64,000 nucleotides of DNA from Conchocele bisecta (lineage: Eukaryota; Mollusca; Bivalvia; Lucinida; Thyasiridae), in contig CM055271.1 in assembly GCA_029237695.1 (NCBI GenBank), forward strand, positions 79,371,488 to 79,435,487, read 5' to 3'. Positions 1 to 10,214 of this stretch are shown here, one piece after another. How positions within the stretch are numbered: position 1 is the first letter of the stretch; each line of letters begins with the position of its first letter. Both the position numbers and the translations under genes were made by a program. Under the pieces are notes generated by a model. The model had not been told where the DNA came from, made no database searches, and was given only the letters and a program-made list of their open reading frames with translations.

Positions 1-160
1 ATGATTTACGCTCACAATTAATAATAGGCATTGTCTTCGAATATGAAATTTAGCCCGATTGCGAGAATATTCACTGATTGTTCTATCAGTAACATTTGGT
101 AGCAGGGATATACAAAATGCAAAGCCTGGTACAACACCTCAATGGACAAACTCCCCACAA

Positions 161-388
161 TGTTTCCATCAACTACTACATGTAAATAATACAACCCTAG
201 TACAACCCCACACTCCCCACAATGTGTCCATCGACTACTACATGTAAATAATATAAGCCTGGTACAACCCCACAATGAATCATGGACAAGCTCCCCACAA
301 TGTATCCATCAACTACTACATGTAAATAATATAAGCATGGTACAACCCCACAATGAATCATGGACAAGCTCCCCACAATGTGTCATTC
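161..388. repeat. 78-bp tandem repeat
   Basis: Three to four imperfect units with TGTNTCCATC at 161, 223, 301 and a degenerate copy at 379. Spacing is 62, 78 and 78 bp; the 62-bp unit carries an internal deletion. Each unit contains ACTACTACATGTAAATAATA. No coding potential is evident. Confidence 0.85.
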
Positions 389-447
389 AGCGACAACCTC
401 CATTTGTATAAATCTGAAAGGTTGTAACGCAGAGATGTTTAAAAAGT

Positions 448-506
448 GTGGACGGACGAAAACGGTATCAATAGCTCACTTGTGCATTCGGCTCAGGTGA
501 GCTAAA
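448..506. mobile_element. Fragment of CTCACCTG-type TIR element (right end)
   Basis: The stretch AATAGCTCACTTGTGCATTC followed by GGCTCAGGTGAGCTAA matches the right end of the full element at 15388-16325. Only the terminal part is present, next to another MITE fragment at 507-584. Confidence 0.7.
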
Positions 507-584
507 AAGTGCAGAACCTGATGAGACGGCTCATCTGGATCTACAATTTTTGCCAATACAGGTATGTGGGGTTGAAAGGGTTAA
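507..584 (-). mobile_element. Fragment of GAAAGGGTTAA-type MITE
   Basis: The sequence CTGATGAGACGGCTCATC ... GGGGTTGAAAGGGTTAA is the end of a MITE seen complete at 55705-55952 and 61466-61713. It abuts the stop codon of the recombinase-like gene (585-587), so the gene's 3' end lies against a transposon. Confidence 0.65.
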
Positions 585-1027
585 TTATTTTGAACCCTGA
601 CTGTTTCGCATTTTTATCATTATATTGTTCACTTTCTTTTTTATTGTATCGCGTTTTCTTTTTAACCCTATAGCCCCCCCCCCCCCCCCCCCCCCCCGAC
701 CCCCCCCCCCCCCCCCCCCGTTAGCTTGGCTCAAGCGAATTAACTGTTCGACACGCTTTTGAGAAGGGCATTTGTCACGTTCAAAGTCTGTCTTGAACAG
801 TGTTTCCAACTCCACCACTTCCTCAGCTGACCATTTTTGACGAGTACTCATCTTTTGTTTCTTTTTTATCCTTGTGAACTCCCCCTCATCGTCCTCGTCA
901 GTATTATCGTCAGATTGGTATCGTATCATCTCCGGCACATACTCATCATCGGCATCGTCTACGAGAATGGATGATGAAACCGACGTAGCTTCCATAGCAG
1001 GCACTTCAACTTCTGCTTCTATGAGAT
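585..1027 (-). CDS. YR-like gene, last exon (acidic stretch, SANT-like domain)
   Basis: Acceptor TTTTCTCAG|ATCTC. An acidic run (SDDNTDEDDEGE) is followed by KKKQKMSTRQKWSAEEVVEL, a Myb/SANT-like helix with Trp, and by KRKRDTIKKKVNNIMIKM. A poly-Gly run coded by homopolymer C (673-719 on plus) splits the domain. The stop at 585 lies against a MITE fragment. Confidence 0.75.
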
Positions 1028-4000
1028 CTGAGAAAAGATAAGTGTTATCGGCTCAAGTTTTGGTCAAGATTTAGTCCTTAAAATCGGATAGATTCCTCCT
1101 TGGCATGTGAAACCAACAGCCCTGTACAACACTGTGGAGCAATAATTATGCGGTTGTTTTATTTTGCGATTTCCTTTGAAATTCACTTCACAGTTACTAG
1201 ACAGCAGCTCAAGTCTGCAAAACATATCAAATGTAAAAAGTACCCGTTAGAGTAGCAGAAACCCAGACTGTTCAAATGGCATGAACATGGACAAATCGCC
1301 TAAACATTCCGTCTAGAGACGTCAGACATAGGTCCTATCGCTATAACACCGAAACCCATTTTGGTCGAAACTGGATATCGTCGAGCCTCTTCCCTCTGAA
1401 TTGTCCCACCAACCCCATGTCCTGTATTAGGAGAATTTTGGCCACATCCACACGCTCCAAGACATCAGAGGTCATACGATAATGGATCTTGTGCACATCC
1501 ATTGTGTGACCCAGGTGATCGAGTACCCATTGCCGTTCTGACTCTGTCGTGTTTAATGCCTGCAAAAAAATAGGATTCTAATTCAAATTGAAATATATCA
1601 TTATACAGGACTTTCATATTTTGGAAATTAATATTGAATGGTTTGAAATGTCCATTATTCACAAGTGAATGAATGAAACGAGGTTTAACGGCACATCAGC
1701 ACAAAATAGGCTATGTCCTAGGAAATCAAAGTAGTGTATGTGTGCCACACATATGTAAACTAACAGTTACACATGCGTATCAAGTGAAATCCATCAAACC
1801 ATTCAGAAAACCTACCTGTAACATCGTGGCCATGTATTTCCGCATGTTAGAAGTACGGATTAAGTCTGGGAATTGAAGGGTAGCAGCTGATGCGGTCGCC
1901 TTTATTGCGTCGTATGCTCTGTAAACCCCAGCTCCTACTAAATTGTTATCGCATGGAAACCATCAAACAATCAGTGGAGATTGCCCCGGCTTCCCACAGC
2001 AAAATATCACACAAATGACATGCCATGAATCTGGTACAGTCCACCAAACCTGTACCATGCATGTATTCATATACAGTTGAACCTCCACGAACAGCCAAAC
2101 TTCTAAAACCCAATGTGATGATTACCAGAGCTACAGTCAAGGTGCATACTTTTATCAACTTTGTTAATTCTTCACCAAAAGTGCCAAGTTTGGGAGTGCT
2201 TTGAAATCGCCTCATTGAGACAATTCTAAAGCACTCCCAACTTGCCAGATTTGGTTTAAGAAATAAACAAAGTTCCACCAAATTAAGCACTAGCTTGACT
2301 GTAGCTCTGACTACTATATGATTTACCTCTCTTCAACAGCCAGTTTTCAGTCTTCCCATGGCTGGCTGTTGTAGAGGTTGCAATGTAATTGTTATTTCAT
2401 TAAGTCAGACTCGGAGAGAGTTGAACTTCAGCAGTTGATCGGCACCAATCACTAATGTAGGTAGGGCTAGTCTTGACGCACAGGCAATTGTATAAGACAC
2501 ATTTTGGAATAGAAGAGAGAGTGAGAGAGTGAGTATTTGTGCTTAACGGCCTATGAAAAGCTAAGGTCATTTAAGGCCGGGCCAACGGGTTGGACTATAA
2601 AGCATTCAACCTGTCCACGAGGGAAATTCCAACAATCAGAACTCAATATTTACAGAACTATATATTCAGTCCTGAAATCAGAATATCCTGACCTGGTGCC
2701 AGGTTCATGCCGCACCAGAGTCACTTAGCTCTCATTTCATTACATACCTATTATTTTGTAATGATGAAATAACCATGCAAAATTAGAAGATGGGACAGAT
2801 ACTCACCAGTACTACCAAATAAGTAGGGATTTCCTGGAGGCACTCCTGCTTTGCTCCGAACAACTGAAGATGTTAAAAAAACCAACACAGTCCTCACATC
2901 CTCTGGAATGATAACAGGAACACCTTTTCCAGTCTGAAATAAAAAAGTAATCACATTTAACATGATAACTAGGAGCCATTACCACGATTGTAAATACCAA
3001 TTATCATGCAAAGGAAACATTCGGAGATCTGAAAGGTTTTGAAGGACATCGGCTGAACGACATTGTCAATTTACGGAAAATAAGCATATTTTCGGAACAG
3101 GAACAGGCAGGAGGAGATTATGAACTGAGAAAAAATCATAATCATTTAATATTTACAATAAAATATATCCGCTGAAAGCTTGTTCTGAGTTGTTCTAAAA
3201 CACACCAGGTCACTTTTCCACATAACCTCATCTAACACTCAGATACACTAAATATAAATAACCGACACAAAAGTTTATCGCTGTTACAAAGATGTAAGCA
3301 TGTTTAATTGTATCCCCCGGACTCCGTCGGGGGATACTATGGATTTGACAGCGCGCCGCGTCCGCGTCCGCGTCCGCGTCCGCATCCGCGTCCGCCGCAG
3401 ACACTTCTTGTCCGGAGCATAACTCGAACACCCTTTGGAATATTTTCATGAAACTTCACACATGCATAGACCACGACCCGAAGGTGTGTCGCGCGCAAGA
3501 ATGACAACTCTTGCATAGCTAATTTTTGAGTTATCTCCCTTTTTTGTTTCTGGCACTGATTTCGTGTCCGGAGCATAACTCCACCACCCTTTGGAATATT
3601 TTCATGAAACTTCACACATGCATAGACCACGACCCGAAGGTGTGTGCGCGCAACAAGAATGACAACTCTTGCATAGCTATTTTTTTAGTTATCTCCCTTT
3701 TTTGTTTCGCGCACTGATTGACCATAACTCGACCACCCTTTGGAATATTTTTATGAAACTTAACACATTCAATTAGACCACGAACCGAAGGTGTGTCGTG
3801 CACAAGAATGACAACTCTTGCATAGCTAATTTTTTAGTTATCTCCCTTTTTTGTTTTCGCTCACTGATTTCCTGTCCGGAGCATAACTCGACCACCCTTT
3901 GGAATATTTTCATGAAACTTCACACATGCATAGACCACGACCCGGAGGTGTGTCGCGCACAAGAATGACAACTCTTGCGTAGCTAATTTTTGAGTTATCT

Positions 4001-4320
4001 CCCTTTTTTGTTTTGCGCACTCTACAAACTGGACAATAATGCATGAAGACCTGTTTTCTCGTCTGCTCTGTACACCTTTTCTCGTGTGCTCTGTACACCT
4101 TACCTGTAGAGAGAACAATAGAAACTGGGAGAACCATGTGCTAGCATGTGCTAGCATGGGCTAGCATGTGCAGATGTCCAGTGCTTGACCACTGTTGACC
4201 AGTTAATTTATACAGGTAAATTACTACATTGGGTCCTGTGTTGAAAATATTGTGGCAATCTGGTCTCCAATAGCAAGCATTATTATTTTTAAACTTTTTT
4301 CTTTCTTTTTTTTCTCTTTT

Positions 4321-4352
<32 letters not shown>

Positions 4353-7300
4353 TTTTTTTTTTTTTCATTTTTTTTTTCATTTTTTTTCTTCAAATTATTT
4401 TTGGTGCATTCCGTACGTCTAACGCACAGAGCTTATATGCCGAAGCAAATGAACCTTCTCTCCACGACAGACGCACCAAATTATCTTTGCAATACGCCAC
4501 TAAACTACATTCCAATCCATCTAATCCAGCTTATAACACTGTCTTTCATCGAACTACAGATGCTGTATTCGATAAGAAACCAAGCTTCAAGCCACCATTC
4601 GGCAAGAGAATGGATCCTTTGATACACGATGCTGGCTTGGATCTGGATCACATTGCCAAATACGCTGTTCCAGATACTCCACCGTGGCAGTTGGAGCAGC
4701 CCAAGGTGATCTTCGATCTTAGTCAGCACACGAAAGCAACAACTGATCCATCCATTTTTAAATCACTTTTTCTTGAGGTTAAAGACAGATACAATACATA
4801 CACTCCGCTTTTTACTGATGGCTCAAAGATCGGGGACCGGGTAGTATCTGCTGCCGCTGTCCCCGAGGGAGATCTTCAATCCAGACTCCCAGACAAATCT
4901 TCGATATTTTCTGCGGAATTGAGGGCGATTTTACTTGCTCTTGATTTCGCGAAAATATCTTGGAGAAAGCAATTCATTTTATTTTCCGATTCATTATCTT
5001 CACTACAAGCTTTGTACAATATGAAGCTTGAACATCCACTTATCCGCCAAATCATAGAGCTACACCATATTTTACTTTCGTCTGGCAAGGACATCATTTT
5101 TTGTTGGCTACCCAGTCATACTGGTATCAAGGGCAATGACAGGGCAGATAGTGCTGCCAAGGCCGCCCTGGATCTACCAACTTCTCATTTTCCTGTTTGC
5201 TATCATGATTTTAAATCATCCATCAACTCGTTCATCTCCGATACAATGCAGATCCAGTGGGATCTGCTCACAGATAATAAACTTCATGCTGTGAAACCGA
5301 CTCTGGGCGAATGGACTCCTGGCTACAGACATGTACGCCGGGATGAAGTTGTCCTTAGTCGATTGCGCATTGGACATACACGACTAACGCATTCGTATAT
5401 GCTCAAAGGTGAGCCGCGTCCATGGTGTATTCCATGCCACAGCGCATTTACCGTGCAACACTCCTACTGGACTGTATCGATTTTGCCGATATTCGAGGCA
5501 AACACTTCAGTGTTACTTCACTTGCGGAGTTATTCCAGGTGGAGAACATTGAAGGTTTGCTTCACTTTCTACATGAAACTAACTGTATCGGAAAAAAAAA
5601 TTTAATTTCATCATTGTATACATGTCTCTCATTTCTCTAATTTTATAATTCTATACACGTTTATCATTTATATTGTTCATCATATTAATATATTTACCTT
5701 AATCACATCTAGCATACTATTTTACTATTATTTTTATTCTTCATTTACATTGCTTGGCCCTAAATGATACTCTTTTGTGTTGATGGGCCGTTAAGCACCA
5801 TTCCATTCCATTCATTTACCGTGCAACACATCCTACTGGACTGTATCGATTTTGCCGATATTCGAGGCAAACACTTCAATGTTACTTCACTTTCGGAGCT
5901 ATTTCAGGTGGAGAACATTGAAGGTTTGCTTCACTTTCTACATGAAACTAACTTGTATCGGAAAATTTAATTTTATCATTGTATACATGTTTCTCATTAT
6001 TATACTTTTATAATTCTATACACGTTGTTCATTTATATTATTTATCATATTAATATTTTTACCTTATCATCTGATTGATTATCACATGTAACATACTATT
6101 TTACTATTCTTTTTATTCTTCATCTACATTGCTTGGCCCTAAATGATACTCTTTTGTGTTGATGGGCCGTTAAGCACCATTCCATTCCATTCCATTCAAA
6201 TTATTTTTCAATTTTGTCTAGTAACATAAGGTCGTAAGTGCTATATACAGACTATTCACCTGTGCATGTGCTAGCATGTGCAACTGACCACTGACCACTT
6301 ACAGGTAATTTATACAGGTAAATGATTATATTACATTTCCGTAAACTGTGTTGAAAATATTGTGGCATTATGTGGACCTGTGCAGATATATGTAGATAAA
6401 TATAGGACTATTAAAAAAAAATTCTGTGCTCCAGTAGCAAGCATTATTATTTTTAAATTTTTTTGTTCCATTTTTTTTTTCATTTTTTTTTTCAAATTAT
6501 TTTTAAATTTTTTGTCTAGTAGCATAAGGTGGTAAGTGCTATATACAGACTATTCACCTGTGCATGTGCTAGCATGTGCAACTAACCACTGACAACTTAC
6601 AGGTAATGTATACAGGTAAATGATTATATTACATTTCCGTAAACTGTGTTGAAAATATTGTGGGAATATGTGGACCTGTGTATATATGATATGTAGATAA
6701 ATATAGGACTATTAAAAAACATTCTGGGCTCCAGTAGGGAGCATTATTCTTTTTCTTTTTTTTAATTTAATTTTTTTTTTCCATTTTTTTTTTTACATTC
6801 TTTTTCAATTTTTTAACTGACCACTAACTTATTACAGGTAATTTATACAGGTACATTATTACATTTCCGTAAACTGTGTTGACAATATTGTGGCAGTATG
6901 TGGACCTGTGCAGATATATGTAGATAAATATAGGACTATTAACAAAAATTCTGGGCTCCAGTAGCGAGCATTATTTAAAAAAAAAATAATTGTATATTAC
7001 ATTTCCGTAAACTGTGTTGAAAATATTGTGGCATTATGTGGACCTGTGCAGATATATGTAGATAAATATAGGACTATTAAAAAAAAAATCTGGGCTCCAG
7101 TAGCAAGCATTATTAATTTTTATTTTTCAACTTTTTTTTCTCAACTTTTTTTAAAAAAAAATTTTACATTCTTTTTCAATTTTTTAACTTACCACTAACT
7201 TATTACAGGTAATTTATACAGCTAAATTATTACATTTACCTAAACTGTGTTGATAATATTGTGGCAGTATGTGGACCTGTGCAGATATATGTAGATAAAT

Positions 7301-9557
7301 ATAGGACTATAATATTAAAACAAATTCTCGGCTCCAGTAGCGAGCATTATTTTTTTTATTTACATTCTATATTACATTTCCGTCAATTGTGTTGAAAATA
7401 TTGTGGCATTATGTGCACCTGTGCAGATATATGTACATAAATATAGGACTATTAACAAATAATTCTGCGCTCCAGTAGCTTCACACATGCATAGATCCTA
7501 AAGGTGTGTCGCGCAAGAATGACAACTCTTGCATCACTAATTGTTTAGTTATCTCCCTTTGTCCGTCACCGATTTTGTCTCCGGAGCATAACTCGATCAC
7601 CCTTTTTTCAAACTACTTGTGTATCTGGGGAGGGGGATACACATGCGCTTGTCGACAAGCGTCCATTTCTAGTTTATTACATACCTTACCACGAACCACC
7701 ACAATGTCCTGTCGATTCAATAGGTGCCTCTCGAATGCTGTGAGTTCGCCTCTCAGTTCCTCTGCAATGTCGTCTGCACCAGTTTTTCTCTTCTGGTGAA
7801 ATCCTGCAATTCATAATTCAGTGTTCATTCCCGGCCATAGGCACATTATGTATGCGCAGCGCGTATTTTGCCTAAATCCCCTCGACCCCGCATCTGAAAT
7901 GCGAGGGGACACTAGCAAACAGACATTCCTCACACCACCCGAGCAGAAATTCCACTCGTGCCAGAATTGAAATGAAAATGCGGTATTACAATGTTGTGTT
8001 ATGACGAAGTACACTGAACTTGAATATGTCTTACATTCCTTCTATACAAGTGGATCGAACCGTGTGTCTGTGCTTTCTTATTTTATGAGTCGTGGCATCA
8101 GAGAACATTTGGAAAGTTGCCGTAGATGGTTCTACAAAATACCACAGCAAATGCAGACTTAAATGACGAATTTCCTCTGATTTTTAGCCAAATTCAGACG
8201 TCATTCCAAAACAATATGATTATAAATCAAAATTTATGCGGTGGAGATGGCCCATTCGCGGTGAATAACCGGTATAACTTTTCAACGATATATGTTCCAA
8301 CATTCTAGCTTGTACCGTCTCCGAAGTACACCCAATTATGTTCACAAAATCGTGCAGATGTTGCCAAGTCCGAAGAAGGTTACAGATAGCCGGACTTTGT
8401 TCCATACAATGACGAGAAAAAAACTTTAAAATTACATGCAGTTTTGCACCATAATGAAACCTTTCACATGTCAGGCAATCTGCAATCTGTTATCAAATTC
8501 TTCCGACTTTGCAAAATCTGGTACAGGGGACTTACTTCAGTGCTTGGACTTCATGAAATCTTCGCCTGTTGAAGATAGTTACTCTTGCCAACGACAACAC
8601 TGCTGCTCGCTTGTAGTTTGCTAACGAACTGTCATTCAGGTCAAGTTTGCCAATTTCATTTTGCATATACGCCGTAAGTTTCTTCACATCTTCTGGCAGA
8701 GGTAGTTTGTTGTCCTTGTTAAAAGCACGTTCGGTCAGTATTGTCCTGGCAAGTTTTGTGACTCGAAGCCCCCATTCGATTTCCTGAAGTTTTAGAAAGT
8801 CTTCGGCTTCTTTTCTCATCCCAGCATCGCCACACACCAATGACTTTTCCAACTTTGCCGAAACCATGCGCTTTATGTCAAAACCTAGTTTAATAGCATT
8901 GCTTGGCGAACTAAGCTCTTCCTCATCTACTCCTTGTAAGGAACATCTCAATGCTGCCTTAACAACTAAATAAAAAAACTGAGGTTTGAAATGATAATCT
9001 AAATCTTCCTGACTTGTGTCTGTCCAGCTGTTGTAGTGCTATTTTTAGCTTTGCAGCTAGCCTCATGACAGAACTAGTATAGTATTTCCTCATAATTCCA
9101 TTCCCTTTATTTCGCATCATCCACTGGTTTCCCAAATTTAATATCAAACTGTCTCCTTTAGCGACTTTGCCAACTTCATCATCTAACATTATAGGGAACA
9201 CTTTATTAGCAACAGCTTGTGAGGCGCCTTGAGGGACTCTACCTGATAGGATGTCCGATTGTACCAATAAAGCTCCTTTTGATGCGTTGAATAGGTAAGA
9301 TTCCGTAGATGCAACACATATCTTCACATGGCGCTTGATGGAGGCCAGGGTAATCCAACCAAAACATTGTGGGCATGGACCATACTTCCCAATATCTATG
9401 GTATTTTCTAATTCATCTTCAGAATCCTCTGAATCTGAGCCTTCAAGACATGATCGTCTGCGAATAAAAATCTCCCCTTGTTTTTTCCCCAATGTTTTCA
9501 TATTATGCATATGTGAACCTTTTAGTCGGAGAATCTGGATTTCTGTATCATACTTCT
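585..9557 (-). CDS. Zinc finger / tyrosine recombinase-like / SANT-like protein, six recognised exons
   Basis: Exons on the minus strand at about 9557-8536, 7787-7685, 2933-2807, 1916-1816, 1559-1341 and 1027-585 join into one protein. In order it holds a C2HC finger (CPQC...H...C), an alpha-helical region, and a YR catalytic domain. Box I Arg is in FNRRRFHEV, the beta-hairpin Lys in VVVRGKTGKG, the second Arg in RTSNMRKYMATM, HxxxH in HLGHTMDVH, and the nucleophile Tyr in HKIHYRM. A C-terminal SANT/Myb-like segment starts KWSAEEVVELETLF. From memory, this order resembles a multi-copy family of uncharacterised invertebrate and fish proteins related to Crypton-type recombinases. The exon 5 to exon 6 junction does not join in phase as drawn, so a small exon may be missing, and an N-terminal exon may lie upstream of 9557. 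Two one-base frame breaks occur (near 9023 and near 7787). It could be a host gene, a recent pseudogene, or the residue of a recombinase transposon. Confidence 0.8.
673..719. repeat. Poly-C / poly-G homopolymer inside coding exon
   Basis: Almost pure C broken by one GA. On the minus strand it codes a run of Gly with a single Arg inside the SANT-like region. It may be a real expansion or a collapsed or mis-called homopolymer. Confidence 0.8.
1341..1559 (-). CDS. YR-like gene, exon 5 (HxxxH and catalytic Tyr)
   Basis: Acceptor TTTGCAG|GCATTA, phase 0. Codes ALNTTESERQWVLDHLGHT then MDVHKIHYRM, placing LGH, a second His and Tyr at recombinase spacing, and continues to GQFRGKRLDDIQ. The donor is not resolved. 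The frame runs to a stop at 1341, so the true end lies shortly before that. Confidence 0.8.
   Translation of the reverse strand, partial: ALNTTESERQWVLDHLGHTMDVHKIHYRMTSDVLERVDVAKILLIQDMGLVGQFRGKRLDDIQFRPKWVSVL
1816..1916 (-). CDS. YR-like gene, exon 4 (second catalytic Arg)
   Basis: Acceptor ACAGAG|CATACG, donor TTACAG|GTAGGT. Codes AYDAIKATASAATLQFPDLI then RTSNMRKYMATMLQ. The Arg in NMRKY aligns with the HxxR box of tyrosine recombinases; the preceding His position is Ser or Asn here. Confidence 0.85.
2807..2933 (-). CDS. YR-like gene, exon 3
   Basis: Starts at ACT after acceptor ATTTCAG. Codes TGKGVPVIIPEDVRTVLVFL then NPYLFGST and ends in phase 1 at donor ACTG|GTGAGT. It joins VVVRGK to give the usual recombinase beta-hairpin VVVRGKTGKGVPV. 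Confidence 0.85.
3311..3336. repeat. Short perfect hairpin
   Basis: TATCCCCCGGACTCCGTCGG GGGATA: TATCCCCCG pairs with the closing CGGGGGATA. It stands directly before the hexanucleotide array at 3344. Confidence 0.7.
3344..3402. repeat. GCGTCC hexanucleotide microsatellite
   Basis: Seven or so units of (CGCGTC) with one A substitution. On the minus strand it reads as alternating Ala-Asp or Gly-Arg, which is not a real protein. Confidence 0.85.
3411..4020. repeat. About 155-bp tandem repeat, four units
   Basis: CATAACTC recurs at about 3418, 3574, 3723 and 3882. Each unit has a TTTGGAATATTTTCATGAAA block, CATGCATAGACCACGA, TGACAACTCTTGCATAGCTA and GTTATCTCCCTTTTTT. Partial copies lie at 7484-7600 and, inverted, at 45335-45440. 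It lies in the large intron of the YR-like gene. Confidence 0.85.
4130..4388. repeat. CTAGCATGTG minisatellite, satellite fragment and CT-rich tract
   Basis: GTGCTAGCATGTGCTAGCAT repeats at 4139-4170. A partial unit of the satellite seen at 6200-7480 follows (GTGTTGAAAATATTGTGGCA), then a long T/C-rich run at 4290-4388. Confidence 0.75.
4403..5605 (+). pseudogene. RNase H domain of I/Nimb-like ORF2, C-terminal frameshift
   Basis: Begins GAFRTSNAQSLYAEANEP and continues YATKLHSNPSNPAYNTVFHR. RNase H motifs LFTDGSKIGD (Asp), FSAELRAIL (Glu), LFSDSLSSLQ (Asp) and SHTGIKGNDRAD (Asp) are all present. Near 5459 one A is missing relative to the copy at 19606 (CAACACTCCTAC against CAACACATCCTAC), so the last 45 or so residues are read in the wrong frame and the native end HFLHETNLYRKI is lost. 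There is no RT or endonuclease in this copy. Confidence 0.85.
5814..6194 (+). mobile_element. Second 3'-end unit of the dimer
   Basis: Restarts at CATTTACCGTGCAACACATC inside the former coding end, passes through the 3' UTR (GGCCCTAAATGATACTCTTT, GATGGGCCGTTAAGCACC) and closes with CCATT repeats. It shares CATT with the preceding tail at the junction. Confidence 0.8.
6199..7483. repeat. Satellite of about six degenerate 150-300 bp units
   Basis: Each unit contains CTGTGTTGAAAATATTGTGG, GTGGACCTGTGCAGATATAT, GTAGATAAATATAGGACTAT and CCAGTAGCAAGCATTATT, separated by T-rich runs. Units begin near 6230, 6540, 6820, 6985, 7190 and 7370. The element at 4403-6194 landed inside this array. No genes are seen. 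Confidence 0.8.
7685..7787 (-). CDS. YR-like gene, exon 2 (beta-hairpin Lys)
   Basis: Codes TGADDIAEELRGELTAFERH and onward to VVVRGK, with donor AAG|GTATGT at 7684. The phase from the previous exon fits if the acceptor is GAAGAG|A at 7788. The stronger-looking acceptor AATTGCAG, 16 bases further upstream, would need one base fewer in the A5 run. The downstream phase (0) matches exon 3. Confidence 0.75.
7788..8535. other. Intron of the YR-like gene, nothing else recognised
   Basis: The 748 bp between exons 1 and 2 contain no conserved reading frame or repeat that I recognise. Confidence 0.6.
8536..9557 (-). CDS. YR-like gene, 5' exon (zinc finger to box I)
   Basis: The acceptor ATAACAG precedes EKYDTEIQILRLKGSHMHNM. 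The exon runs through the acidic stretch SDSEDSEDELE, the C2HC finger and a helical region, then DLDYHFKPQFF and EEELSSPSNAIKLGFDIK, and ends in FNRRRFHEVQAL. The donor is AA|GTAAGT at 8535. The frame changes by one base near 9023, between KIALQQL and TSQEDLDYH. Both sides look like the same conserved region and only about 45 bp separate the two frames, which is too short for an intron, so this is a frameshift or a base-call error. Confidence 0.8.
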
Positions 9558-9897
9558 CTGTTATATGTTGCTATATAGCTTCTATTGGGGCTACCCATTC
9601 CGAATACAATTTATTGACACGCACTTACACCTGTCCCATCCCATATCGACCGCGCATGCGCGCACGGGAGACTTCCTATTTGCTTCGGACGGCTGGCGTG
9701 AAAGTATCCTTTTTGGTGCTCATTTTCGTTTGGCTGTTGTATACACTCTATTCATGGTTATTGTCCGTAAGTAGGCAATATCTTCTGTAATAGAGTGGGG
9801 GCTATTCATTTCTATAAGTTGCTAGTCGAAAATATTTCATTTTGAAAGTATTTCGAGTTTTTTTTCTTAGTGCGGCCACAGGGCGCGAACTTCGCGA

Positions 9898-9945
9898 TTT
9901 TCCTATTGTCGGACGTTCCTATTGTCGGACGTTCCTATTGTCGAC
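9898..9945. repeat. Three short direct repeats TTCCTATTGTCGGACG
   Basis: TCCTATTGTCGGACGT appears twice, then TCCTATTGTCGAC. It precedes the region of the 180-bp repeat and may be part of a degraded element end. Confidence 0.6.
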
Positions 9946-10214
9946 AAAGAAATTTTTATTTTTTATTTGTTTTTCGACTTTGTTTTCCGTACCACGTTCA
10001 CTAATGGGCTAAGGGAAACCTAAACCCAGTTCGGGTCAGGAAATTTGGTGTTGGTCACAAAACGGGAACTTGTGATTCTCATGAGATAATTAGTTTCCGT
10101 TGTTGCTAGAGACATAACGGTTGCTCTAATGAGAAAGCGGGCTTGTCTCAGGCCTTGGGGGCCTCTATGGCGGGGCCTGACCATTATGTACTATCAGGGT
10201 AAGTATCAATACGT

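Larger units (their letters stand above)
4403..6194 (+). mobile_element. RNase H-only dimeric non-LTR derivative (copy 1) with target-site duplication
   Basis: The element starts at GGTGCATTCCGTACG and ends in a (CCATT)n tail. It is flanked by a perfect 14-bp direct repeat, TTCAAATTATTTTT, at 4389-4402 and 6195-6208. Inside are the RNase H to 3'-UTR end of an I/Nimb-like retrotransposon (4403-5813) with its own CCATT tail, and then a second, shorter 3'-end copy (5814-6194). Copy 2 of the same arrangement is at 19606-21425. The duplication shows that the dimer was inserted as one unit by target-primed reverse transcription. Confidence 0.85.

Noticed and set aside
9335..9790. 151-codon plus-strand frame opposite the recombinase-like 5' exon
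   Set aside because: It is antisense to the zinc-finger exon. The minus-strand product is the conserved one.
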